A DNA stretch of 64,000 nt, from contig JAECRG010000003.1 of NCBI GenBank assembly GCA_015999875.1, positions 1 to 64,000 of the forward strand. The letters run 5' to 3'. Origin of the DNA: Candidatus Saccharimonadota bacterium. Its GTDB lineage: Bacteria; Patescibacteriota; Saccharimonadia; Saccharimonadales; Saccharimonadaceae. Both the position numbers and the translations under genes were made by a program. The notes beneath the pieces were generated by a model. That model had not been told where the DNA came from, ran no database searches, and worked only from the letters and a program-made list of their open reading frames with translations. Below, in pieces: positions 19,049-26,584 of the stretch; position 1 is the stretch's first letter; every line of letters begins with the position of its first letter.

Positions 19049-19084
19049 AATAACCCTCGTCACATTGACGAGGGTTATTATATT
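19049..19084. terminator. rpmB terminator
   Basis: A 12-bp stem TAACCCTCGTCA / TGACGAGGGTTA with a 3-nt loop, followed by TTATATT. It lies between rpmB and the convergent MBL-fold gene. Confidence 0.8.
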
Positions 19085-19096
19085 CACACGCGCTAT

Positions 19097-19735
19097 CTAG
19101 CTACGCACCAAAGGCACGACAGTCAGAACCTGCGGTATCGAAGAAGCAGACTTAATCTTGTACTTAGAAATAGGCTCTTCTACAGGCGCTCCAAGCTCTT
19201 TAGTAAAAGTCTCGAAAGTGTCCTGCGCAACCTCATACTTAAGCGCGTCATCAGCATAGTGAATAGGAATCACGACCTTAGGCTCAATCTGCCGCACAAC
19301 TGTAGCAGCCCCGGTTGCATCGAGCGTATAGCCAGTACCACCGACAGGCACGATCAATATATCTATGACACCGAGAGCCTCTAGCTCATTTTCGGTTAAT
19401 TTGGGTGCAATGTTGCCAATGAGCGCTATACGTACATCGTTGATCCCAACACGATAGATAGTCGCCAGCTTCTCTTGCTCAACAGTATCTATATGACGCT
19501 GCGCCGGTATACCACTGATCGAAAAGGCACCGATTTCATATTCCCCTGGCCCCTCAATAACTAGCTTCGCATCCGCATGGTTCGTCAAAAAACGTGCCTC
19601 GGTACCCAGCTCAATGGCGTCTTTAGTCACCATATCCTTGAGACCTACAACAGACGATTTTGGGTCAGCTACAACAGTGTTAGCTTTTGTCGAGAACACA
19701 ACAGTGTTTCCGCCTTTATATTCTATATCAAACAT
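19097..19735 (-). CDS. MBL-fold protein, metal site not evident
   Basis: A 212-residue protein that looks like the UlaG-type metallo-beta-lactamase fold (Lactamase_B_3): GPGEYEIGAFSISGIPA, DILIVPVGGTGYTLDATGAA and VVIPIHY are recognisable. The HxHxDH zinc motif is absent: the region after the second strand reads FLTNHADAKL. It may therefore be inactive or have an altered metal site. GGAGGATCTGAAA gives a ribosome site. It follows the HTH regulator at 19748 by 12 nt and is probably cotranscribed with it. Confidence 0.75.
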   Translation of the reverse strand: MFDIEYKGGNTVVFSTKANTVVADPKSSVVGLKDMVTKDAIELGTEARFLTNHADAKLVIEGPGEYEIGAFSISGIPAQRHIDTVEQEKLATIYRVGINDVRIALIGNIAPKLTENELEALGVIDILIVPVGGTGYTLDATGAATVVRQIEPKVVIPIHYADDALKYEVAQDTFETFTKELGAPVEEPISKYKIKSASSIPQVLTVVPLVRS

Positions 19736-19747
19736 TTTCAGATCCTC

Positions 19748-20344
19748 CTATTTGGTCAGTAATTTGTCGGTATCCACCAGAACCGTATGTTTGCCATTAA
19801 TTATCTCTGTAACAAATTTATCACGAACGCTCCATCGATAATAGAACTCTTCGTACGGCATAGTCGTATAGTTAAGCTCACGACCCTCGGCCTTTTCGGC
19901 CACTTTCACAGCAGCCTTAAGCTTTGCCACGGGTACATCTCCTACTATCAATACATCAACTGCGCTCGCAGAACCTCTCACGAGCACGCCTGCTGCCACA
20001 GCAAGACGCAAACCAGGCAAGCCCTCGAATCCATCGGCCCAGCTCTTCGTAGCCGTCGCATGGACGGCCGCTGCCTTCGTCTCGACTTGCTCGTCGGCAA
20101 AAATAGCCCTAAGCGGAACATAATACTCATAACGTTGATTTACTTCGTAATATAATTTGTTATCATCCGTCTGGCTCGTGATAATGCCAACGTTCATCAT
20201 ATTTGATAACTCACGGCGTACAGAATTTATTTGTTCATCTATGAGTCGGGTAATTTCTCGAACATAAAAAGCCTTTCCTGGATTGTTCAGGAATAGATGT
20301 AATAGTTTTACCCTTGTTTTTGAGCCAAATAACGCGTCTATCAT
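19748..20344 (-). CDS. Winged-helix regulator with nucleotidyltransferase-like domain
   Basis: A 198-residue protein. Residues 1-70 form an ArsR/MarR-like winged helix (KTRVKLLHLFLNNPGKAFYVREITR, read across two pieces). Residues 110-198 resemble the minimal nucleotidyltransferase domain often attached to such regulators in CPR and archaea (AAGVLVRGSASAVDVLIVGDVP). The GS...D-x-D catalytic pattern is only partly present (SASAVDVLIV). The role is probably DNA-binding regulation; the target is unknown. It is cotranscribed with the MBL-fold gene. Confidence 0.7.
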   Translation of the reverse strand: MIDALFGSKTRVKLLHLFLNNPGKAFYVREITRLIDEQINSVRRELSNMMNVGIITSQTDDNKLYYEVNQRYEYYVPLRAIFADEQVETKAAAVHATATKSWADGFEGLPGLRLAVAAGVLVRGSASAVDVLIVGDVPVAKLKAAVKVAEKAEGRELNYTTMPYEEFYYRWSVRDKFVTEIINGKHTVLVDTDKLLTK

Positions 20345-20380
20345 GTTCGTCTCTCTGTAGATTTATACGTTACTATAGTA

Positions 20381-21259
20381 TCACGAATTAGCACTCTCGA
20401 CGAGTAGCTCGGACAAATAGTGTTCAGCTTCAACGAGAGGCTTCCATTGGATAAACTTATTTCTTTTGAGCCACGTAAGTTGACGCTTCGCAAGTCGCCA
20501 GTCAAGTATTACAAATCTCTGCTGTAATTCCATCATCGATAGTTCTTTGTCCAAATACCGACGAACAAGCGGATAGATATTTCCAGTCATAGCTTCACTA
20601 TCCCATCCATATCTTTTGCCCAACATTATTGATTCCTCTACAACACCATTTTCAAATAATTGTTCAGCTCTGTGCTCAATTCTTGTTCGAAGTAAGTCTC
20701 TGTCTGTTGATATCCCTACAATAACACTTGTGCTTATTGGATCACTTCTTCTCCTACCATTCTTACCACGCCGCTCTATTGCACGAATAATATGACGTTT
20801 ATTTTTATCATTTTCCGGTAGCTTTATGTTGTTATCAAAACAATATTCGTGAAGCTCTTCAATCGATAACACATCGAGTCTCTGGCGCTCTGAATCATCA
20901 GCAACACTTCCAAATTCGTAATCAAATACAACACCGTCGACATACAGCCCAGTGCCGCCCACAAGAAATGGCACATGACCACGCGCACGAATCTCAGCGA
21001 TCTTTGCGAGCGCATAACGCTTAAAATCAGCTGCGGTAAATCGCTCACCCGGCGAAACGACGTCCAACCCCCAGTGGGGCACCAGTGCGCGTTCCGCAGA
21101 AGTGGGCTTTGCGGTACCGACATCCATATCCCGATATACAGTACGACTATCCGCACAAATAATTTCACCCTGATACTTTCGAGCAAGCTTAATCGCAAGT
21201 GAGGTTTTACCACTTGCCGTAGGTCCAACGATAACGACTAAAGGAAGCTTGGTCGCCAT
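20381..21259 (-). CDS. miaA: tRNA dimethylallyltransferase
   Basis: A 292-residue enzyme that adds dimethylallyl to A37 of tRNAs reading UNN codons. The P-loop GPTASGKTSLAIKLA is at the N-terminus, followed by ADSRTVYRDMDVGTAKPT, PHWGLDVVSPGERFTAADF and GGTGLYVDGVVFDYEF, all family landmarks. Slightly shorter than typical (about 300-310). It ends in TGA and overlaps the ATL gene upstream by 22 nt, inside an operon-like run with the ATL, HAD and thrS genes. Confidence 0.95.
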   Translation of the reverse strand: MATKLPLVVIVGPTASGKTSLAIKLARKYQGEIICADSRTVYRDMDVGTAKPTSAERALVPHWGLDVVSPGERFTAADFKRYALAKIAEIRARGHVPFLVGGTGLYVDGVVFDYEFGSVADDSERQRLDVLSIEELHEYCFDNNIKLPENDKNKRHIIRAIERRGKNGRRRSDPISTSVIVGISTDRDLLRTRIEHRAEQLFENGVVEESIMLGKRYGWDSEAMTGNIYPLVRRYLDKELSMMELQQRFVILDWRLAKRQLTWLKRNKFIQWKPLVEAEHYLSELLVESANS

Positions 21260-21552
21260 CTGAGTTCCTCGAACTTATCAATTATTTGATTCGTACAGGT
21301 TATACCGTCGTGTAGCAATAGCTGCTCTTGTACTTCCCGGCCACCAGGAAACCCGGCGGCAAGCCCGCCGAAACGATTTACAAGCCTATGCCAAGGTAGA
21401 TTGGGATTGCCATAATGTGCGATACCTCCAACAATCCGACTAGCATGAGCGCTCCCCGCCATCGCTGCCACATCCCCATAAGTGGTGACTAGCCCTTCCG
21501 GCAGTTGCGAAATTATACGTTCCACCTCCACACGAAATTGCCCGTCAGCCAT
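21238..21552 (-). CDS. Alkyltransferase-like protein (ATL, MGMT fold)
   Basis: A 104-residue protein with the DNA-binding half of O6-methylguanine methyltransferase: EGLVTTYGDVAAMAG, RIVGGIAHYGNPNLPWHRLVN. The active-site PCHR is replaced by PWHR, with Trp for the alkyl-accepting Cys. That is the mark of ATL proteins, which bind O6-alkylguanine and hand it to nucleotide excision repair. It overlaps miaA by 22 nt and the HAD gene by 8 nt. Confidence 0.88.
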   Translation of the reverse strand: MADGQFRVEVERIISQLPEGLVTTYGDVAAMAGSAHASRIVGGIAHYGNPNLPWHRLVNRFGGLAAGFPGGREVQEQLLLHDGITCTNQIIDKFEELRWRPSFL

Positions 21553-22147
21553 AGAGTACCTCCACTAGCTCGCCCCAAGTACGACATTGTTTAACTGGCG
21601 CAGTCGCACCGTGATGCCACCCATATCTGCCAAATAATATCGCATCAACACCTTCATCAAGCGCAGTTTGACAATGTGATGCATTATCATCCACTAATAG
21701 CTGGACACCCAGCTCCTTACAGAGACGCCCTTTTGTTTTAGCTTTTTCGTCTACATGACTCGTGCAAAAGTAAAGCTGGATATCTTCAGCGCCAAAATGA
21801 TGCGCAAACCATTCTCGCGTTGCGCCCTCGCAAGATGGATCCCGTGAGGTAACCAGTAATACTTCTGCATCACGCGCGAGACGATGAACCGCGACCTGCG
21901 CCCCTTCTATAAGTGACACATGCGATTGATCAATAGCCATCTGCTGATTCAACTGTTTGAAGCTAAGCTGATCGGCAACTCCGTGTTGACGCCAAACTCT
22001 CTCATAATAACCCCAGTACTCACCAGGAGTCCTGTAGTCGTCCTGCGTAAGATTAGCTCCCAACTGACTATTTACCACCCTACGCAGTGCCTCAGTGGTG
22101 TCAGCAATCGTATCGTCAATATCAAGGGCTATACGAGTATATTGCAT
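21545..22147 (-). CDS. HAD-family 5' nucleotidase-like protein
   Basis: A 200-residue HAD phosphatase. Motif I is ALDIDDTIADTTEALR, motif II EVLLVTSRDPS, and the acidic motif QLLVDDNASHCQTALDEGVDAILFG. This fits the 5'(3')-deoxyribonucleotidase / NT5C-like group. It probably removes phosphate from nucleoside monophosphates. It starts 1 nt after the thrS stop and overlaps the ATL gene at its end. Confidence 0.8.
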   Translation of the reverse strand: MQYTRIALDIDDTIADTTEALRRVVNSQLGANLTQDDYRTPGEYWGYYERVWRQHGVADQLSFKQLNQQMAIDQSHVSLIEGAQVAVHRLARDAEVLLVTSRDPSCEGATREWFAHHFGAEDIQLYFCTSHVDEKAKTKGRLCKELGVQLLVDDNASHCQTALDEGVDAILFGRYGWHHGATAPVKQCRTWGELVEVLYG

Positions 22148-22148
22148 A

Positions 22149-23960
22149 CTAAAGACCCCTAAGATACTCGCTCAGCTGACTTAGGGCTATCTTCCCCTCA
22201 CCGGACTGTGTGCGCACACTCACCTCTCGTGCTTCTTGATCTTTTGGCCCGACAATTAGCTGCACGGGAATTTTCCACTGAGCTGCTTCACGAATTTTTT
22301 TACCTAGACTCTCGTTTCGATCATCTGTTGTAAAACGTACCTCGTTAAATTTAACAGGCTTATCAAGCGCTACATCAGATAGAATCGTTTTAATTTCCTC
22401 AACATAATCCATGACAGTATCATTGATGGTCAAGATACGCACCTGCTCTGGAGCAGCCCACACAGGAAACCAGCCAGCCGTATGTTCGATAAATACACTC
22501 AAAAAGCGCTCAATTGATCCGAGTAGCGCGCAGTGAATCATCACAGGTGTTTGCGGGTTACTCTCGGCGTCCGTGTACTGCAGACCGAATCGACCAGGTT
22601 GCACAAAATCTAGCTGCGCTGTTGCCAACTGGTGTTCGCGACCGATAGCATCGGTCGCCATAAAATCTATCTTCGGGCCATAAAAAGCAGCTTCGCCGTC
22701 TTGCTCGAAATATTCAAGATCGTTTGCAATCACCGCACTCTTTAGCTGTGACTGTGCAGATTCCCATAGCTCATTATCACCGAGATACCCGTCGCCACTA
22801 TCCCGATAGCTCAATCGCACACGAAGTTTCATGCCAAGCGTTCCGTAAAGTTCTTTCACACTAGCGAGAAGGCCGTTTATCTCCTCTTCAATCTGGTCGT
22901 GACGACAAAATACATGGCTATCATCTTGAGTAAGCGACCGAACACGATTAAGGCCGCCAAGTTCACCGGTTTTTTCATCACGATAGTCTGTAGTTGTCTC
23001 GAGATATCTTACTGGCATATCTTTGTAACTCCTCGGCCTACTCGCAAAGATTTGCGTATGATGCGGACAATTCATCGGCTTAAGCGCCATTTTATCATCC
23101 GTCTCTTGACTAGCTACGAGAAAAAGCTCGTCACCAAACTTATCCCAGTGACCAGATGCCTCGTATAATGAAGTCTTAGTAATGTGTGGTGTCCATACCT
23201 TCTCAAACCCGCGCGCCTGGCGAAGCTGGTTTGAATACTGAGCCAACACGTCTCGCAAAACTGTCCCTCGAGGAGTAAACATAGGTAGACCAGCTCCTAC
23301 AAGCTGCGAGGTCGTATAGAGATCAAGTTCTTTGCCTAGCTTACGATGGTCACGTAATTTTGCCTGCTCGAGATTCTCAAGGTATTGATCCAGCTCTTCC
23401 TGGGTAGCAAACGCGACGCCATACAGCCGCTGCATTTGCGGATTGTTCTCATTACCACGCCAATACGCACCAGCAACACGGAGTAATTTAAATACGCCTA
23501 CGTCTTTGGTGTTTGCTACGTGTGGACCCCGACACAGATCAGTAAAAATACCATTCTTGTAGAAGGAGACATTCTCGACAGCCGCATCACCATCAGTGGC
23601 AAGTCCCAGCTCACTAACATCTAAATCCTTGGCGATAGTCGTGCCACTTCGCTTAAGATCGTTTAAGAGCTCTTCTTTATATGGCTGGTTATTTTCTTTT
23701 GCCCAGTCGATCGCCTGGTCTATCGGCATTTCGAATCGTTCAAAATCATCGCCATATTCGATGATGCCGCGCATCGTTTTCTCTATCTTGGCAAAATTTG
23801 CTTCTGATATCTTACGCTCTCCCAGATCAATATCGTAGTAAAAGCCATTTTCCACTACCGGACCCACGCCAAACTTTGCTTCCGGCCATAGTCGCTTTAC
23901 AGCCGCCGCAGTGATGTGCGCAAGACTGTGTCGCATTGCGTATAATTGTTCATTTTTCAT
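22149..23960 (-). CDS. thrS: Threonyl-tRNA synthetase without TGS domain
   Basis: A 603-residue ThrRS that charges tRNA-Thr. It starts at MKNEQLYAMRHSLAHITAAA, so the N-terminal TGS domain of about 60 residues is missing. The editing domain is complete: HSLAH at the start and TDLCRGPH later provide the zinc-like ligands. The catalytic core shows MNCPHH, RVRSLTQDDSHVFCR and MIHCALLGSIERF, which supply the Cys/His/His zinc site. The anticodon-binding domain ends the protein. GAGGTAAAAT precedes the ATG. A T-box-like leader and terminator lie upstream. Confidence 0.96.
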   Translation of the reverse strand: MKNEQLYAMRHSLAHITAAAVKRLWPEAKFGVGPVVENGFYYDIDLGERKISEANFAKIEKTMRGIIEYGDDFERFEMPIDQAIDWAKENNQPYKEELLNDLKRSGTTIAKDLDVSELGLATDGDAAVENVSFYKNGIFTDLCRGPHVANTKDVGVFKLLRVAGAYWRGNENNPQMQRLYGVAFATQEELDQYLENLEQAKLRDHRKLGKELDLYTTSQLVGAGLPMFTPRGTVLRDVLAQYSNQLRQARGFEKVWTPHITKTSLYEASGHWDKFGDELFLVASQETDDKMALKPMNCPHHTQIFASRPRSYKDMPVRYLETTTDYRDEKTGELGGLNRVRSLTQDDSHVFCRHDQIEEEINGLLASVKELYGTLGMKLRVRLSYRDSGDGYLGDNELWESAQSQLKSAVIANDLEYFEQDGEAAFYGPKIDFMATDAIGREHQLATAQLDFVQPGRFGLQYTDAESNPQTPVMIHCALLGSIERFLSVFIEHTAGWFPVWAAPEQVRILTINDTVMDYVEEIKTILSDVALDKPVKFNEVRFTTDDRNESLGKKIREAAQWKIPVQLIVGPKDQEAREVSVRTQSGEGKIALSQLSEYLRGL

Positions 23961-23982
23961 ATTTTACCTCTGTTATGTTGTT

Positions 23983-24147
23983 AAAATAAAAACATGCGAT
24001 CTCGAGATTTAATATATTAAATCTATCTATCGCATGTCTCGGGCCTAATTATTAGGCGGTTCCACCGGACTTTTACTTATGAGGTTACGTTTCGTACGTC
24101 ACCACGTCCCACGAAGCTCGGCAGGCGGTTACCCCGCGTCATCACTT
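23983..24147 (-). promoter_or_regulatory. T-box-like riboswitch leader of thrS
   Basis: The thrS leader contains a classic antiterminator: GTC-CGG, a 7-nt bulge TGGAACC (24058-24064), GCCTAAT-A-ATTAGGC, CCG-A-GAC. It is followed by a strong terminator with outer arms ACATGCGAT (24029-24037) and ATCGCATGT (23992-24000) and a T-rich tail TTTTATTTT. T-box RNAs bind uncharged tRNA and read its anticodon. A possible specifier ACC (Thr) lies at 24083-24085, on the 3' side of a basal stem. The bulge UGGA pairs with UCCA, and the tRNA-Thr at 29841 does end in U-CCA. Stem I is shorter than in Firmicutes and its fold is uncertain. Confidence 0.7.
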
Positions 24148-24153
24148 ATCCTT

Positions 24154-24183
24154 ATACTACCCTATCTACCCCCGTTATTGCAA
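24154..24183 (-). promoter_or_regulatory. thrS leader promoter
   Basis: On the minus strand TTGCAA (24178-24183), 18 nt, TAGTAT (24154-24159). The palindromic -35 box is shared with the divergent tRNA-Val promoter. Confidence 0.55.
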
Positions 24184-24206
24184 CACTTTGGAATATCTGC
24201 TAAGAT
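24178..24206 (+). promoter_or_regulatory. tRNA-Val promoter
   Basis: TTGCAA (24178-24183), 17 nt, TAAGAT (24201-24206), about 35 nt upstream of the tRNA. GATAAT at 24204-24209 is an alternative -10. Confidence 0.55.
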
Positions 24207-24240
24207 AATGAAGCTTGGGATTTTCCATACAGCAAAGTAT

Positions 24241-24317
24241 GGGCGATTAGCTCAGTTGGCTAGAGCGCGTCATTGACGTTGACGAGGTCGGGGATTCGAG
24301 CTCCTCATCGCCCACCA
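24241..24317 (+). tRNA. tRNA-Val (anticodon GAC)
   Basis: Acceptor GGGCGAT/ATCGCCC, D stem GCTC/GAGC, anticodon loop TTGACGT in stem CGTCA/TGACG, T-arm loop ATTCGAG region, discriminator A and encoded CCA. It reads GUC and GUU codons. A terminator follows 11 nt later. Confidence 0.95.
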
Positions 24318-24327
24318 TGACATTATA

Positions 24328-24360
24328 AAAAAGACTGCCCTTATATCGGACAGTCTTTTT
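24328..24360. terminator. Terminator between tRNA-Val and flavoprotein gene
   Basis: Stem AAAAAGACTG / CAGTCTTTTT with an inner CC/GG pair and T5 tail, serving tRNA-Val on the plus strand and the convergent gene on the minus strand. Confidence 0.8.
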
Positions 24361-24373
24361 AATTATCGAAAAA

Positions 24374-26065
24374 CTACTTTGTAACCGCAGTTTTATCTAT
24401 TGTATCAAGAGGACGCGGAGGCTGACTTGCATGAAGTGCCCCCAAGAACCCGAAGACTCCCGCAGGAGCAATCGTGCTACCTGGGCCAGGATACGTATGC
24501 CCCATCACACTCGCGGTATTGTTACCAGCGGCATAAAGACCGGTTATCACCGAGCCATCTTTTCGCAGAACGCGCGCCCACTCATCCGTCACCAAGCCTC
24601 CCTTAGTGCCAAGGTCGCCTGGGTAAATCTTTTGGGCCACAAAAGGACCTTTTTCAATCGTACCGAGATTTGGGTTCGGCTTAACTAGCGGATTGCCGTA
24701 ATAGTTATCATATGTCGTACGACCTCGCTGAAAGTCTTTATCAACTCCATCTCGAGCAAACCCGTTAAAGCGCGTAACTGTCGCATCGAGAGTCTTTTTG
24801 TCTACTTTCATCTTTTCTGCCAGCTCCTCTAACGTATCAGCCTCCACGACCTCGCCCATAGAAGAAAGCTTCTTTTTAGCTCCTGGTATCATCAACGAGG
24901 AGTTCAAGAAGTGCGTCGTATGACGGTGGTCATATATAATCCACGAATGGATCGCCGGCACGGTCTTGTCTCGTTCCAAAATATGATGACCAAAATCAAT
25001 GTACGACTCCGATTCATTCAAAAACCTGTTACCACGTTGGTCGACCACGATACTCCATGGGTCGGAGCGCTCATTTAAGAGAAACCCATGCATATAGGGA
25101 CTTCCGTTGGTATTAGCAGTTGTGCCACCCCACCATGCATCGTCCATCATACCAAGCTCACCACCGGCTTTTTCTCCAATTTCAATCCCTTGACCAAGTT
25201 GACCCTCCGGGGCACTAGACCATCCCGGTACGCCATGATATTTAAGGCGCCACTCCTTGTTGTGCGCGAAACCACCAGCGCCAAGCATCACACCATGACT
25301 AGCGTGAACCCTCACGGTCTTGCGCCCTTTCTGTATAATACCTCCGACCACTCGTCCGTCTTCGATGATCAAGTCTTTCAGAGGAGATTTAAGCCACACC
25401 GGCGTGCCTTGGCGTAACACGATCTCCATAAGTGAACCCGTGAGTGCTACACCCATTCCCATCTTGAGCTGACCAGTTGCGAGTCCAAATATTGTACGAA
25501 AAACAAACTGCGCCCCTCGGATAAATCCCCCGGGCGTCGACCATGCACGCGACAGCAGCCATACATCATTAGTCATCAAAGGAGCTGGGATGCTAATTCG
25601 CTGCGTTTTACGCCACTTGCCAAGCCGACGTGTATTATACGGCTTCACCTCAAGGGCGCGACCAGTCCGACCACCAGGTAAATCAGGGTAGTAGTCTGGG
25701 TAATCTTTTGAACGAGCCCAATGGACCCCTTCCTCTGCTAGCGCTCTGACATAATGATCAATGCCGATAAGAAAGGCTCTTTTGCGCGCCTCACTCGTCC
25801 ACGGACCAACTTGACCGATTGTTTGATTCATGTAGTCCAGCGCCTCTTCGATAGAGTCGTGCGCACGACCATCTTCTTTCATCAGAGGGTTGTTCGGCAT
25901 CCAAAGTCCACCTCCAGAGATAGCAGTTGTGCCACCCCATTTGTCCGTACTCTCGACTACTATTGTGTCGAGCCCGTTGCGTTTGGCAGTAATTGCCGCA
26001 GACAAGCCAGCAGCACCGGTACCCACTACCAGGTAGTCCGTTTCATAATCCCATTGTTTTTTCAT
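24374..26065 (-). CDS. KstD-like FAD-binding dehydrogenase
   Basis: A 563-residue flavoprotein of the FAD_binding_2 family. The N-terminal dinucleotide site is DYLVVGTGAAGLSAAITA, then ESTDKWGGTTAISGGG. The C-terminus GLYAAGNNTASVMGHTYPG and GPGSTIAPAGVFGFLGA closely follows 3-ketosteroid delta-1-dehydrogenases, including the Tyr and Gly of the TYPG...G region. Those enzymes are typical of Actinobacteria that break down steroids. No other steroid gene is near, so the true substrate is open; transfer from an actinobacterial host is a fair guess. The ATG at 26065 gives the family N-terminus but its AGGAG is 15 nt away; an ATG at 26107 would add 14 residues. Confidence 0.82.
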   Translation of the reverse strand: MKKQWDYETDYLVVGTGAAGLSAAITAKRNGLDTIVVESTDKWGGTTAISGGGLWMPNNPLMKEDGRAHDSIEEALDYMNQTIGQVGPWTSEARKRAFLIGIDHYVRALAEEGVHWARSKDYPDYYPDLPGGRTGRALEVKPYNTRRLGKWRKTQRISIPAPLMTNDVWLLSRAWSTPGGFIRGAQFVFRTIFGLATGQLKMGMGVALTGSLMEIVLRQGTPVWLKSPLKDLIIEDGRVVGGIIQKGRKTVRVHASHGVMLGAGGFAHNKEWRLKYHGVPGWSSAPEGQLGQGIEIGEKAGGELGMMDDAWWGGTTANTNGSPYMHGFLLNERSDPWSIVVDQRGNRFLNESESYIDFGHHILERDKTVPAIHSWIIYDHRHTTHFLNSSLMIPGAKKKLSSMGEVVEADTLEELAEKMKVDKKTLDATVTRFNGFARDGVDKDFQRGRTTYDNYYGNPLVKPNPNLGTIEKGPFVAQKIYPGDLGTKGGLVTDEWARVLRKDGSVITGLYAAGNNTASVMGHTYPGPGSTIAPAGVFGFLGALHASQPPRPLDTIDKTAVTK

Positions 26066-26113
26066 GTTTGTATTTTTGTTCTCCTGCCATAAGCATAATG
26101 CCGACAACAGCTT

Positions 26114-26143
26114 TTGTAAACACTCTACGACATCCGTTATACT
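26114..26143 (+). promoter_or_regulatory. Leaderless promoter of DUF4342 gene
   Basis: TTGTAA (26114-26119), 18 nt, TATACT (26138-26143), then exactly 6 nt to the ATG at 26150. Confidence 0.6.
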
Positions 26144-26149
26144 AAGCGT

Positions 26150-26440
26150 ATGACAAAGAAAACCACCAAAGAAGAATTCAAAGTAAGCGGCGACGCCCTA
26201 CTAGGTAAAGTTAAAGAAATTATCAACGAAGGAAATGTCCGTCGCATAATAATTAAAAACAAGGATGGCAAACAGCTTATCGAGCTGCCACTAACCATAG
26301 GAGTAGTTGGTGCTGTACTTGCACCAGTTCTCGCGGCCGTAGGTGCAATTGCCGCTCTTGTAACAGAGTGTAGTATTATTGTTGAGCGTGAGGTTGAAGA
26401 ATCGACTTCTGACGCGAAACAAACGCCTTCATCAAAATAA
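26150..26440 (+). CDS. DUF4342 domain protein
   Basis: A 96-residue protein matching DUF4342: KEEFKVSGDALLGKVKEIIN, the signature NVRRIIIKNKDGKQLIELPL, then a hydrophobic segment at about 48-72 (TIGVVGAVLAPVLAAVGAIA) and a charged tail. The function of the family is unknown. The ATG follows TATACT by 6 nt with no ribosome site, so the message is probably leaderless. It is followed 10 nt later by the CIRCE operator of the small RNA candidate, which may be its 3' neighbour by chance. Confidence 0.85.
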   Translation: MTKKTTKEEFKVSGDALLGKVKEIINEGNVRRIIIKNKDGKQLIELPLTIGVVGAVLAPVLAAVGAIAALVTECSIIVEREVEESTSDAKQTPSSK

Positions 26441-26450
26441 TTACCCATAG

Positions 26451-26477
26451 TTGGCACTCTTGACTTAGGAGTGCTAA
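26451..26477. promoter_or_regulatory. CIRCE operator (HrcA binding site)
   Basis: TTGGCACTC, 9 nt, GAGTGCTAA. It matches the CIRCE consensus TTAGCACTC-N9-GAGTGCTAA at 17 of 18 positions (G for A at position 3 of the left arm). HrcA binds this to repress heat-shock promoters until heat stress. It overlaps the -35 box of the promoter at 26460-26488, the right place to block it. No heat-shock protein gene follows. Confidence 0.88.
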
Positions 26478-26488
26478 TTATCTACACT
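26460..26488 (+). promoter_or_regulatory. Promoter inside the CIRCE element
   Basis: TTGACT (26460-26465) in the CIRCE spacer, 17 nt, TACACT (26483-26488). The predicted start, 26495, is exactly the first base of a 10-bp RNA stem. Confidence 0.75.
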
Positions 26489-26494
26489 AGATAT

Positions 26495-26584
26495 ATAGGC
26501 GGCGTTCGCCCACTCACCCCACACCTGCGAGGCGCCGTCTATCCCCCCTGAATATTCGACAGTAATTATGCTGTCGTTTTTTTT
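26495..26584 (+). ncRNA. Candidate heat-shock-controlled small RNA, about 90 nt
   Basis: From the predicted start the RNA folds at once. ATAGGCGGCG (26495-26504) pairs with CGCCGTCTAT (26533-26542) over 10 bp with one G-U. TCGC/GCGA extends it, leaving the C-rich loop CCACTCACCCCACACCT. A single-stranded CCCCCC (26543-26548) follows. A perfect terminator stem CGACAG/CTGTCG with eight T residues ends it. There is no ATG, GTG or TTG that could open a frame before the terminator. C-rich loops of this kind pair with G-rich ribosome sites in Gram-positive small RNAs. The terminator overlaps the last codons of the convergent gene at 26566. Confidence 0.65.

Noticed and set aside
24079-24276. 65-codon plus-strand ORF before tRNA-Val
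   Set aside because: It reads antisense through the thrS leader and into the tRNA; a shadow frame.
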